Shown here one piece after another: positions 1 to 5,729 of a stretch of 10,851 nt of DNA. The position numbers were made by a program, and so were the translations under genes. Position 1 is the first letter of the stretch. Each line of letters begins with the position of its first letter. Below the pieces are notes generated by a model. That model was not told where the DNA came from. It ran no database searches and worked only from the letters and a program-made list of their open reading frames with translations. Source of the DNA: an uncultured Bacteroidota bacterium (GTDB lineage Bacteria > Bacteroidota > Bacteroidia > Chitinophagales > Chitinophagaceae); assembly GCA_903851455.1 (NCBI GenBank), contig CAINOM010000698.1, positions 1 to 10,851 on the forward strand, given 5' to 3'.

Positions 1-98
1 CACACCTTTCGTCGCAGTTCAAAAAGATCACCGGCCTCACTCCCTCTTATTTTAAACAGGTAGGCGCTGACAAAAGGAAAGCATTAGACAAGATCTGA
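1..98 (+). CDS. AraC-type transcriptional regulator, C-terminal end only
   Basis: This is the 3' end of a gene entering from the left; codons are read from base 3 and stop at TGA 96-98. The visible residues, HLSSQFKKITGLTPSYFKQ followed by a Lys/Arg-rich tail, are the last recognition-helix region and terminal helix of an AraC/XylS double helix-turn-helix domain. The pattern 'HLS.QFKK.TGLTPS.FK' is especially like a Bacteroidota AraC subgroup that carries an N-terminal heavy-metal-associated-like domain instead of a cupin; that is recalled family knowledge and the N-terminus cannot be seen here. The gene lies 101 bp upstream of a Cys-rich mini-protein in the same direction, which agrees with a metal-linked role, but this is inference. 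The family assignment is secure; the ligand is not. Confidence 0.85.
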   Translation, partial: HLSSQFKKITGLTPSYFKQVGADKRKALDKI

Positions 99-155
99 CA
101 GGCCAACCCCAAAATTCTGCAACACATACACAAAGTAATGTAACACTCCAGCCTA

Positions 156-168
156 ATACGCGGCGTAT
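156..168. promoter_or_regulatory. Inverted repeat, candidate operator
   Basis: A perfect 5-bp inverted repeat, ATACG-cgg-CGTAT, overlaps the first three bases of the -7 box at 166-173. A protein bound here would block or reposition RNA polymerase at the promoter of the Cys-rich small gene. The arms are short, so chance is possible; the position is what makes it a candidate. Confidence 0.35.
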
Positions 169-173
169 CTTTG
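166..173 (+). promoter_or_regulatory. Bacteroidota-type -7 promoter box
   Basis: TATCTTTG matches the Bacteroidota -7 consensus TAnnTTTG exactly. It lies 26 bp before the ATG of the Cys-rich small gene, which would give a leader of about 20 nt. No clear -33 TTTG element is visible at the usual distance, so the promoter may be weak or activator dependent. Confidence 0.5.
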
Positions 174-199
174 TATCGTAAATTTTAAAACCAACTTTT

Positions 200-313
200 A
201 TGACAACACAACAGGAAATAAGCACACAGGCCGCAGGAAAATGTAACAATCCAAATTGTACCTGCGAGGACTGCACATGTGAAAATTGCACTTGCGGAAC
301 TTCGAAGTCGTAA
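200..313 (+). CDS. Cys-rich metallothionein-like mini-protein (37 aa)
   Basis: This short reading frame runs from ATG at 200 to TAA at 311-313. The N-terminal 14 residues are polar and lack cysteine. Seven cysteines follow at residues 15, 20, 22, 25, 27, 30 and 32, in the arrangement C-x4-C-x-C-x2-C-x-C-x2-C-x-C. The core is a repeated CTCED/CTCEN/CTCG unit, a 15-bp repeat at the DNA level starting at 257. CxC and CxxC ladders of this kind bind soft metals (Cu, Zn, Cd) as thiolate clusters in metallothioneins, so a cytosolic metal buffer or chaperone is the natural inference; there is no signal peptide. It has its own -7 box upstream and a strong terminator 22 bp downstream, and follows an AraC-type regulator gene. 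No Shine-Dalgarno is seen. I recognise the style but not a named family. That it is a real gene is supported by the Cys pattern and the flanking promoter and terminator. Confidence 0.75.
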   Translation: MTTQQEISTQAAGKCNNPNCTCEDCTCENCTCGTSKS

Positions 314-334
314 CTCGTTATCGTATTCTGGAAG

Positions 335-366
335 GCGGGCTGCTCAATGGGTAGCCCGCTTTTTTT
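335..366 (+). terminator. Intrinsic terminator after the Cys-rich gene
   Basis: The stem GCGGGCTGC (335-343) pairs with GTAGCCCGC (351-359), nine pairs including one G-U, around a 7-nt loop, and is followed by seven T (360-366). It closes the small transcription unit that starts near 180. Confidence 0.9.
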
Positions 367-582
367 GCGTGACCGGGTGGATCAAAAAGCATTGAGTCTA
401 ATCCTGAAGCAAACTGACAAATACGTGCTGACGCCGCCACGCAATATAAAGCCGATGTCTGGCGCCGGCAGTAATATATCACCGGGTCTCATATCCGGAA
501 TAGGGTTGATTCCCCCGTTGTACAGCAGCAAAAATTATGAAAAAATAGAAATAATAACTATATTTTGTGTCAAATAGCCGAC
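367..582. other. Intergenic leader of the cyclase gene, no gene seen
   Basis: The 216 bp between the terminator and the cyclase start hold no convincing gene. A short open frame here begins inside the terminator and has no recognisable protein features. A TATTTTGTG sequence at 561-569, just before the cyclase ATG, resembles a -7 box but has the wrong internal spacing. Confidence 0.5.
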
Positions 583-2850
583 ATGAAATGGATGTTAAAA
601 TTCTTGCTGACACTATTTGCCCTTTTTGAATGCTGTCAGGGATATGCTGAAAAGAAACAGCAAGAGCTGATCGATTCCATGTTGGTCGCGCTGCCAATGC
701 AGAAAGAAGACACGAATAAAGTGAAGTTGCTCGAAGATCTGGTATTCCGCTATTACACATCAGATATTGCAGTGGGCGTTAGGTATGGGGCGCAGGGTTT
801 GCTACTGGCCGAAAAGTTGAATTGGAAAAAAGGAATTGCAGCAATGAACAATTGCGTTGGCCTTGGTTATCACAATGAATCAGACGTTCCGCAGGCGCTG
901 GCTTATTATTTAAAAGGTTTGAAAATCTACGAAGACATAGGGGATAAAGAGGGCATCGCAAAAGTAGATGAAAATATAGGCAACATTTATAACGATCGGA
1001 GTGAGTATGCCACTGCGCTTGAATATTTTTATAAAGCGCTAAAAATCGATGAAGAGATCGGGAATAAAAAAGGGATAGCAACTGCTACCGGCAACATCGG
1101 TCACATTAACGAGGAACAAGGTAATCACCCTGAAGCCTTAGCTTGCTATTTTAAAGCCCTGAAAATAGATGAGGAACAGGGATATAGATCTGGTATTGCG
1201 TGGATCAGTTGCAATATCGGCAATGTTTATATCGCCCGTTGCAATTATCCCGTGGCGTTGGAATATTTCTATAAGGCTTTAAAAATAGGTGAAGAAACAG
1301 GAAATATAAGCGTTACTGCAAGGGCCTCCAGTTGTCTTGCCAATGTTTATCAGTCCGAAAACAACGATCGCAAGGCATTGGAATATGATTTTAAGTCTTT
1401 AAAGCTTTATGAGGCACTTGGAAGTAAAAATAAGATCGCATTGGTGACCGGTAATATTGGTGTTATTTACGACGACCAGGACGATAATTCCAAAGCATTG
1501 GAATATTATTTAAAAGCCTTACAGATATATAAAGTAGTTGGAAACAAAGAAGGGACTGCACGCACTACCGGCAACATTGGCAATATTTACATGAAACAGA
1601 AAAATATTGTGCAGGCGATACAATACGAAGAGGAAGCATTAAGACTGGATGAGAAAATAAATAACCGGCAAAACGCCGCAGTGGAATTAGAATTTATCGG
1701 CAATGCTTACCTGGCGCTGGTTACAGATACAACGGCACAGAAGAACATTGTTGCGCTTAGTAACAACACGCTTGAAGTCAATGGTCTGCCGCGCGTGGCA
1801 ATACCTGTTGGCAGGATGGCCCGGCTCAGCAAAGCCATTGAGTATCTGCAAAAGGGGCTTTCAATAAGCAAAGAAATGCACGCGCGCGATGTCATTCAGG
1901 GATGTTACCAAAACCTGGCAAAGGCCTACAAGCTGACCGGTGATTATAAAAGATCACTTGCCTCTTATGAAGACTACCTGGTGGTCAAAGATTCGATTTT
2001 CTCCAAAGAGAACGAGGAGAAACTGCTCAAGACAACTATGGAGTATGATTATGACAAAAAGCAAATTGCCGATAGCATGCAGCGGGTGGCATTTCAGCAA
2101 AAGAAAGACGCTGAGGCAACCTCGAAATTCAGGCACCAGCGCACCCTTACCTACATCGGGCTTGGCGGAACATTACTGCTGGCATGTCTTTCTTTTTTCA
2201 TTGTTAAGGAGCGCCGGAAGTCTGAGAACCTGCTGCTTAACATTTTGCCTTCAGAAGTGGCTACAGAGCTAAAATCTAAAGGATATTCGAAAGCAAAACA
2301 TTTCGACAATGTAACGGTATTATTTTCCGATTTCGTAAGTTTCACTACCGCCAGCGAGCGCCTCAGCCCCCAGGAATTGGTAGATGAGCTGCATGCCTGC
2401 TTCAAAGTTTTTGATGAAATAATGGTACGTCATCACGTTGAGAAAATAAAAACGATTGGTGATGCCTACCTGGCGGTATGCGGCTTGCCGGCTGCCGACA
2501 AAAATCATGCAGTGAACGCGGTAAATGCCGCAAACGAAATCGCTGTATTTATGCGCGACCGATACACAAAACTAGGAGATAAGACTTTTGAGGTGCGACT
2601 CGGGATTCATAGCGGTAACGTTGTCGCTGGCATTGTCGGGACCAGGAAATTCGCCTACGATATATGGGGCGACACGGTGAACACCGCCGCACGGATGGAG
2701 CAAAACGGCGAACCGGGAAAGGTCAATATTTCAGAAACAACATACCAGCTTGTGAAAGAAAAATTTGTATGCGAATACAGGGGTGAGATCGAGGCCAAAA
2801 ACAAAGGGCATTTGAAAATGTACTTTGTCGGGGCTGTGATTGCTGCTTAG
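583..2850 (+). CDS. Transmembrane TPR-class III adenylate cyclase
   Basis: The predicted product (755 aa) makes cAMP from ATP on the inner face of the membrane. ATG 583 was chosen because it begins a Sec-type signal (MKWMLKFLLTLFALFECC); an in-frame TTG at 565 would add six residues before it. Nine TPRs follow: helix-A motifs (NIGNIY type) start at residues 91, 131, 171, 211, 251, 291, 331 and 371, exactly 40 apart, and a ninth at 444 after a 33-residue insertion at about 380-413. A charged, probably coiled-coil stretch (about 475-520) leads to one membrane helix (about 523-541) and the cyclase domain (about 550-750). Metal-binding aspartates are D583 (VLFSDF) and D627 (TIGDAY). K623 and D693 (YDIWGD) occupy the adenine-selecting positions, so ATP rather than GTP is expected. 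N700 and R704 (VNTAAR) are the transition-state residues. All key residues are present, so an active homodimer is likely. The TPRs should be periplasmic; their ligand is unknown. Confidence 0.92.
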   Translation: MKWMLKFLLTLFALFECCQGYAEKKQQELIDSMLVALPMQKEDTNKVKLLEDLVFRYYTSDIAVGVRYGAQGLLLAEKLNWKKGIAAMNNCVGLGYHNESDVPQALAYYLKGLKIYEDIGDKEGIAKVDENIGNIYNDRSEYATALEYFYKALKIDEEIGNKKGIATATGNIGHINEEQGNHPEALACYFKALKIDEEQGYRSGIAWISCNIGNVYIARCNYPVALEYFYKALKIGEETGNISVTARASSCLANVYQSENNDRKALEYDFKSLKLYEALGSKNKIALVTGNIGVIYDDQDDNSKALEYYLKALQIYKVVGNKEGTARTTGNIGNIYMKQKNIVQAIQYEEEALRLDEKINNRQNAAVELEFIGNAYLALVTDTTAQKNIVALSNNTLEVNGLPRVAIPVGRMARLSKAIEYLQKGLSISKEMHARDVIQGCYQNLAKAYKLTGDYKRSLASYEDYLVVKDSIFSKENEEKLLKTTMEYDYDKKQIADSMQRVAFQQKKDAEATSKFRHQRTLTYIGLGGTLLLACLSFFIVKERRKSENLLLNILPSEVATELKSKGYSKAKHFDNVTVLFSDFVSFTTASERLSPQELVDELHACFKVFDEIMVRHHVEKIKTIGDAYLAVCGLPAADKNHAVNAVNAANEIAVFMRDRYTKLGDKTFEVRLGIHSGNVVAGIVGTRKFAYDIWGDTVNTAARMEQNGEPGKVNISETTYQLVKEKFVCEYRGEIEAKNKGHLKMYFVGAVIAA
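850..1715 (+). repeat. 120-bp-period coding repeat (TPR units)
   Basis: Inside the cyclase gene, eight successive repeat units have a strict 120-bp period with no insertion or deletion. The codons for the N-I-G-N-I-Y type motif start at 853, 973, 1093, 1213, 1333, 1453, 1573 and 1693, each followed by an A-L-E-Y-(F/Y)-x-K-A-L-K-I helix. Several pairs remain clearly similar at the DNA level, for example the stretches around 1020 and 1260. They are TPRs of the extended 40-residue kind. Confidence 0.85.
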
Positions 2851-2875
2851 TGCAGCGCGGACCTGCTTGAGAAAA

Positions 2876-3280
2876 TTACTCTGCGTAGCGTTTATCATAC
2901 CGCACAAATAGAGCGATCCACAAGGACCTGGAAAGGCGTTGAAGTACCGGTTGCAAGAGAACGAGCAGTGCGGCATTTAGCCCTAGCCACCAGAAAACCC
3001 GGTTGTCCTTTACAGACATGCCAACAAAGTGCCACCACATGATAAAAGTGATGCCTGTAAATAAAACGGAGAGCGCATAGCTCACAAATCCGGTACCGAA
3101 ATAGAACCCGGTTTGCAATTCATATTTCTGTCCGCATATCGGGCATGCCTCAGGCATTTGCATAGTGTTTCTCAGGTCATAGGGATTAGACGTGATGAAT
3201 AGATTGCCCTGCCGGCAATGCGGGCACTTGTTGGTTAAAATACTTGTCAATAGCCCGGGATGGGAATGTTGAGTGCTCAT
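2876..3280 (-). CDS. DUF983 family zinc-ribbon membrane protein
   Basis: This 134-aa protein has the DUF983 layout. An N-terminal CPHC (C19, C22) and a CPIC (C46, C49) can form a four-Cys zinc ribbon. The family hallmark YELQTGFYFGTGFVSYAL (53-70) follows, then two hydrophobic segments at about 60-85 and 95-116 and a basic tail. Start ATG at 3278-3280 was chosen because it gives the usual family length; an upstream in-frame start would run into the preceding regulator gene. It lies 11 bp after the stop of the AraC-type gene on the same strand, so the two are probably co-transcribed. It converges on the cyclase gene with 25 bp between the stops. The family's molecular function is not established. 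The fold and membrane location are read from sequence, and no enzyme activity is claimed. Confidence 0.88.
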   Translation of the reverse strand: MSTQHSHPGLLTSILTNKCPHCRQGNLFITSNPYDLRNTMQMPEACPICGQKYELQTGFYFGTGFVSYALSVLFTGITFIMWWHFVGMSVKDNRVFWWLGLNAALLVLLQPVLQRLSRSLWIALFVRYDKRYAE

Positions 3281-3291
3281 ATATCTATCAT

Positions 3292-4182
3292 TTATACGTT
3301 GCCTGAAGCCTTTCTGAATTCTTCCGGCGTAACTTGTAAACACTTTTTAAAAAACTTGGTAAAATGTGAGTTATCGGCAAAATTGAGTTGAAGCGCGATT
3401 TCGGATATCGAAATGTCTGCGTTTATCAATAGCCTTTTCGCTTCAAGCAGTATTCTGTCCCTGATCACCTCGCCTGCTGGCCTGCCAAGCAGGTCTTTGC
3501 AGAGCGCATTAAGATGATTCGGCGTTATGTAGAGCATTGCTGCATATTCGCGCGGCAATCTTTTTTCAGCAAAGTATTTATCAACGAGTTTCCTGAAGTT
3601 GAATAGTACGGTCTGACCTTGCTGTGGCGCCTCAGGAACTGCATACTGTGGGCTTTTGCGGAATACAACAACAAACAACTCCAAAAGGCAGGCACGGATA
3701 ATATCCAGGGATGCAGCGTCAGCAAGTTTAGCTTCATCAACGATCTTTTCAAATACAGTACTCGCTTCAGTACGGCCTTTGTTATCGAGCTGGCACACGC
3801 TATCGTGTGCTATGCCCCGGAAAAACGCGTATTTTTCAAGATAAGCGCCGTCCGACAGGAATGACCGGAACAGGTCTTCTGAAAAATTGACAACAAAACC
3901 GTCTACATGCCCCGAAAAGTGCCAACTATGCACCTGGCCGGGTATCATGAAGTATACCTGCCCGGCCCGGACATTGAATTGCTCAAAATCAATACTGTGG
4001 TAACCGCTGCCCTCTGTGAAAAATACAAGGTGATAAAATGAATGCCTGTGCGGCAAATTGAGGTTGGGGTGGTCTTTCAGATACGCGGCAAAAGGTTCTG
4101 CGATCACATCCCGGAGCTTATGTCCATGCCCGCTCAGTGAGCAGATATCATAAACCGGAATAATATTTTTTACCTTAGGCAC
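3292..4182 (-). CDS. AraC family regulator with N-terminal cupin
   Basis: This is a one-component transcription factor of about 296 aa. The N-terminal half holds an AraC-type cupin: the HRHSFYHLVFF motif followed by an acidic/Gly turn, AGQVYFMIPGQVHSW and FVVNF. The C-terminal ~90 residues are a double helix-turn-helix, with a first HTH around AAMLYITPNHLNALCKDLLG and a second around ISISEIALQLNFADNSHFTKFF, ending TPEEFRK. GTG at 4182 was chosen as start; the only alternative upstream is TTG at 4206, and a -7 promoter box (4187-4194) sits between them, which would put the transcript start near the GTG. The gene heads a minus-strand pair with the DUF983 gene and is divergent from the lipoprotein gene, with about 170 bp between the starts, so either could be a target. 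The ligand is unknown; in this family the cupin usually binds a small molecule. Confidence 0.88.
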   Translation of the reverse strand: MPKVKNIIPVYDICSLSGHGHKLRDVIAEPFAAYLKDHPNLNLPHRHSFYHLVFFTEGSGYHSIDFEQFNVRAGQVYFMIPGQVHSWHFSGHVDGFVVNFSEDLFRSFLSDGAYLEKYAFFRGIAHDSVCQLDNKGRTEASTVFEKIVDEAKLADAASLDIIRACLLELFVVVFRKSPQYAVPEAPQQGQTVLFNFRKLVDKYFAEKRLPREYAAMLYITPNHLNALCKDLLGRPAGEVIRDRILLEAKRLLINADISISEIALQLNFADNSHFTKFFKKCLQVTPEEFRKASGNV

Positions 4183-4186
4183 GAAG

Positions 4187-4194
4187 CAAAGGTA
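4187..4194 (-). promoter_or_regulatory. -7 promoter box of the cupin/AraC gene
   Basis: Read on the minus strand, TACCTTTG matches TAnnTTTG exactly. It lies 4 bp before the GTG chosen as start of the regulator, implying a very short or absent leader. No good -33 element is seen. If real, it excludes the TTG at 4206 as start. Confidence 0.4.
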
Positions 4195-4352
4195 CCATAG
4201 ATACAAATGCCTGCGTTGTAAAAACCGTATTAATATTTGTACTTTTTACTGATTTTATCGTTCCCGCCTTACAAACGAAATAGTAAACATTGATACATGG
4301 TCTAACGTTTTCTGCAATTACTACGTCTATACCACTAACAAACCAATTTTTT

Positions 4353-5411
4353 ATGAAAAGATCATTGTTTTCAATTGCGCTTATCGGGATGGTCGCTGCG
4401 GCGTTAGTAGTCTCTTGCTCAAAAAGCTATAATTCGCACGGCACTATTGTGAGCGTACAAACCCAGACCCTCAACCAGCTCTTTGCAGGACTTCGCAGTA
4501 CACCCCAGGGCCTGAGCGTTACAGCCGGACGGGACACTATCGTGTATGGAGCAAAAGGTACCATGCTGCACTTTTACGCCAATTCATTTAAAACCGCCGA
4601 TGGCACCACTATTACGAGTGGTATCATCAATTTGCAACTTATAGAAATGTATAAGCCGGGCGACATGATCGCCAACCGTGCCACAACTATGGCCAATGGC
4701 CAGATACTGCAGAGCAGCGGGCAGGTCAAGCTCTCTGCATCGCAGGGCGGCATTGAGGTTTTTACTAACGGTTACGGCATTGGCTTCAAACATTCCACCT
4801 ATTCCGGCGTCCCGATGGCACTTTTTTACGGCGCAACTGCCAACGCAGATTCTATTGCCACCTGGACACAAAGCGATACATCGCACCAGGCCAATGTTGC
4901 GCTCGGCACAACCATAGACTCTGCAGGCGGTGGCGGCGGTGGTGGCGGAATATCAGGTACCGAGGTGTTTTTCTACTTCGATACTTGTTCCAGCTTCACA
5001 CTCGCAAACTGCGACTGGTTCTATGACAACGATTCGCCTAAGACATCTGTAAGTGTGGTACTTCCCGATACCAGCTACAACCCCACGAATACACAGGTAT
5101 TCCTTGTGTTGCCCAATATTAATCGCTGGGGAGGCGCAACCGATACCTTTACTGCAGTAATGAGCAATGATGGCGGCTACGGTAGTACGGCATACAATGC
5201 ATCAACTAATACAATAAACATCTTAAGCGAAGGGAACGTCAGCATTGTACCTGCGGGACTCAGTTACAAATTAGTGGCCATTACCAATAAGAACGGGCAA
5301 TACTACTATTGGGAAACGTCGGGAGTAGTTCCTCATAGTGGCATAAACGTTCACGCCGTGCTCGCTACCGATACGCAGTCAGATATATTGGCGCGAATGC
5401 AGGGATTGTAA
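4353..5411 (+). CDS. Secreted lipoprotein of unknown function with Gly8 linker
   Basis: The product has 352 aa. ATG 4353 was chosen because it begins a classical lipoprotein signal, with basic KR, a hydrophobic core and the lipobox LVVSC (C22). An earlier in-frame ATG at 4290 would add 21 unsuitable residues. C22 is followed by SKS rather than by an acidic run, so the Bacteroidota surface-export signal is not evident and a periplasm-facing anchor is as likely. Residues about 60-150 follow a pattern common in secreted proteins of the phylum: 'LHFYANSFKTADGTTI', then a beta-rich stretch, then 'YKPGDMI', 'TTMANGQIL' and 'SSGQVKLSAS'. Eight consecutive glycines (192-199) separate this from a C-terminal Ser/Thr/Asn-rich beta-type part. 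No catalytic motif is visible. It is divergent from the cupin/AraC gene and closed by its own terminator. I cannot name the family with certainty. Confidence 0.82.
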   Translation: MKRSLFSIALIGMVAAALVVSCSKSYNSHGTIVSVQTQTLNQLFAGLRSTPQGLSVTAGRDTIVYGAKGTMLHFYANSFKTADGTTITSGIINLQLIEMYKPGDMIANRATTMANGQILQSSGQVKLSASQGGIEVFTNGYGIGFKHSTYSGVPMALFYGATANADSIATWTQSDTSHQANVALGTTIDSAGGGGGGGGISGTEVFFYFDTCSSFTLANCDWFYDNDSPKTSVSVVLPDTSYNPTNTQVFLVLPNINRWGGATDTFTAVMSNDGGYGSTAYNASTNTINILSEGNVSIVPAGLSYKLVAITNKNGQYYYWETSGVVPHSGINVHAVLATDTQSDILARMQGL

Positions 5412-5437
5412 CATGTTTAGATTTTTTGAATGAATTG

Positions 5438-5461
5438 AGCTCCCGCTTTCGGGGGCTTTTT
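5438..5461 (+). terminator. Intrinsic terminator after the lipoprotein gene
   Basis: AGCTCCCG (5438-5445) pairs with CGGGGGCT (5450-5457), with one G-U pair, around the loop CTTT, and runs into a short T tract ending at 5461. It lies 26 bp after the lipoprotein stop and separates that gene from the division operon. Confidence 0.85.
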
Positions 5462-5530
5462 CATTTTATTCAGGGCCGATTAGACATCGTTCCTTTTGCT
5501 ATAAAACAGCTAGTAAAGCCATTCTACACC

Positions 5531-5560
5531 TTATTCACACTAACTAACAGGTTATCAACA
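5531..5560 (+). promoter_or_regulatory. Pair of DnaA-box-like nonamers
   Basis: TTATTCACA (5531-5539) matches the DnaA consensus TTATNCACA exactly, and TTATCAACA (5552-5560) differs from TTATCCACA at one base. Both lie on the same strand, 21 bp apart, or two helical turns. DnaA boxes near the division operon could couple it to replication initiation; that role is inference. Confidence 0.4.
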
Positions 5561-5635
5561 TGTATTTAGCCGCCTTGCAACGACAATTCATGTCCATAGT
5601 CAATACAGTAAAGGTTTTCAGGCAATATATCAACC

Positions 5636-5644
5636 TGTGGATAA
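5636..5644 (-). promoter_or_regulatory. Consensus DnaA box
   Basis: TGTGGATAA is the exact reverse complement of the strong DnaA box TTATCCACA. It lies 84 bp from the second upstream nonamer, close to eight helical turns, and just before the GTG repeat that precedes mraZ. Confidence 0.45.
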
Positions 5645-5662
5645 ATATGTCGTATTAATTGT

Positions 5663-5698
5663 GTGGAAATAAGTGGGAAAATGTGTTATTTTGTGGAG
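5663..5698 (+). promoter_or_regulatory. mraZ: Candidate MraZ operator (10-bp-spaced repeats)
   Basis: GTG occurs at 5663, 5673, 5683 and 5693, each exactly 10 bp apart. The pentamers are TGGAA, TGGGA, TGTTA and TGGAG with 5-bp spacers; the third is degenerate. Studied MraZ proteins bind TGGGN-type direct repeats with 5-nt spacers upstream of their own gene, and the array here is 32-67 bp before the mraZ ATG. Autoregulation of the division operon by its first gene product is the expected function. Confidence 0.65.
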
Positions 5699-5729
5699 GT
5701 AATTGTTTTTATAGCCTGCAAACACACAA

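Larger units (their letters stand above)
5462..5729. other. Regulatory intergenic region before the division operon
   Basis: The 318 bp between the lipoprotein and mraZ genes contain no gene. Besides the terminator, the stretch holds three DnaA-box-like nonamers (5531-5539, 5552-5560, 5636-5644) and a 10-bp-periodic GTG repeat (5663-5696). Its right half is AT-rich. A GGAGG at 5695-5699 is about 30 bp from the mraZ ATG, too far to act as a ribosome binding site. Confidence 0.6.

Noticed and set aside
559..569. TATATTTTGTG before the cyclase ATG as a -7 promoter box
   Set aside because: The spacing between TA and TTTG does not fit TAnnTTTG, and no -33 element lies at the right distance.
347..577. 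Short plus-strand open frame between the terminator and the cyclase gene
   Set aside because: It starts inside the terminator hairpin, overlaps no regulatory signal for translation, and its translation has no domain-like or signal-like pattern.
2842..2856. Small hairpin GCTGC-ttagt-GCAGC over the cyclase stop codon, possible bidirectional terminator
   Set aside because: The stem is only five pairs and no T tract follows on either strand.
5695..5699. GGAGG as the ribosome binding site of mraZ
   Set aside because: It is about 30 bp from the ATG, far outside the working distance; it is better explained as part of the phased GTG(G) array.
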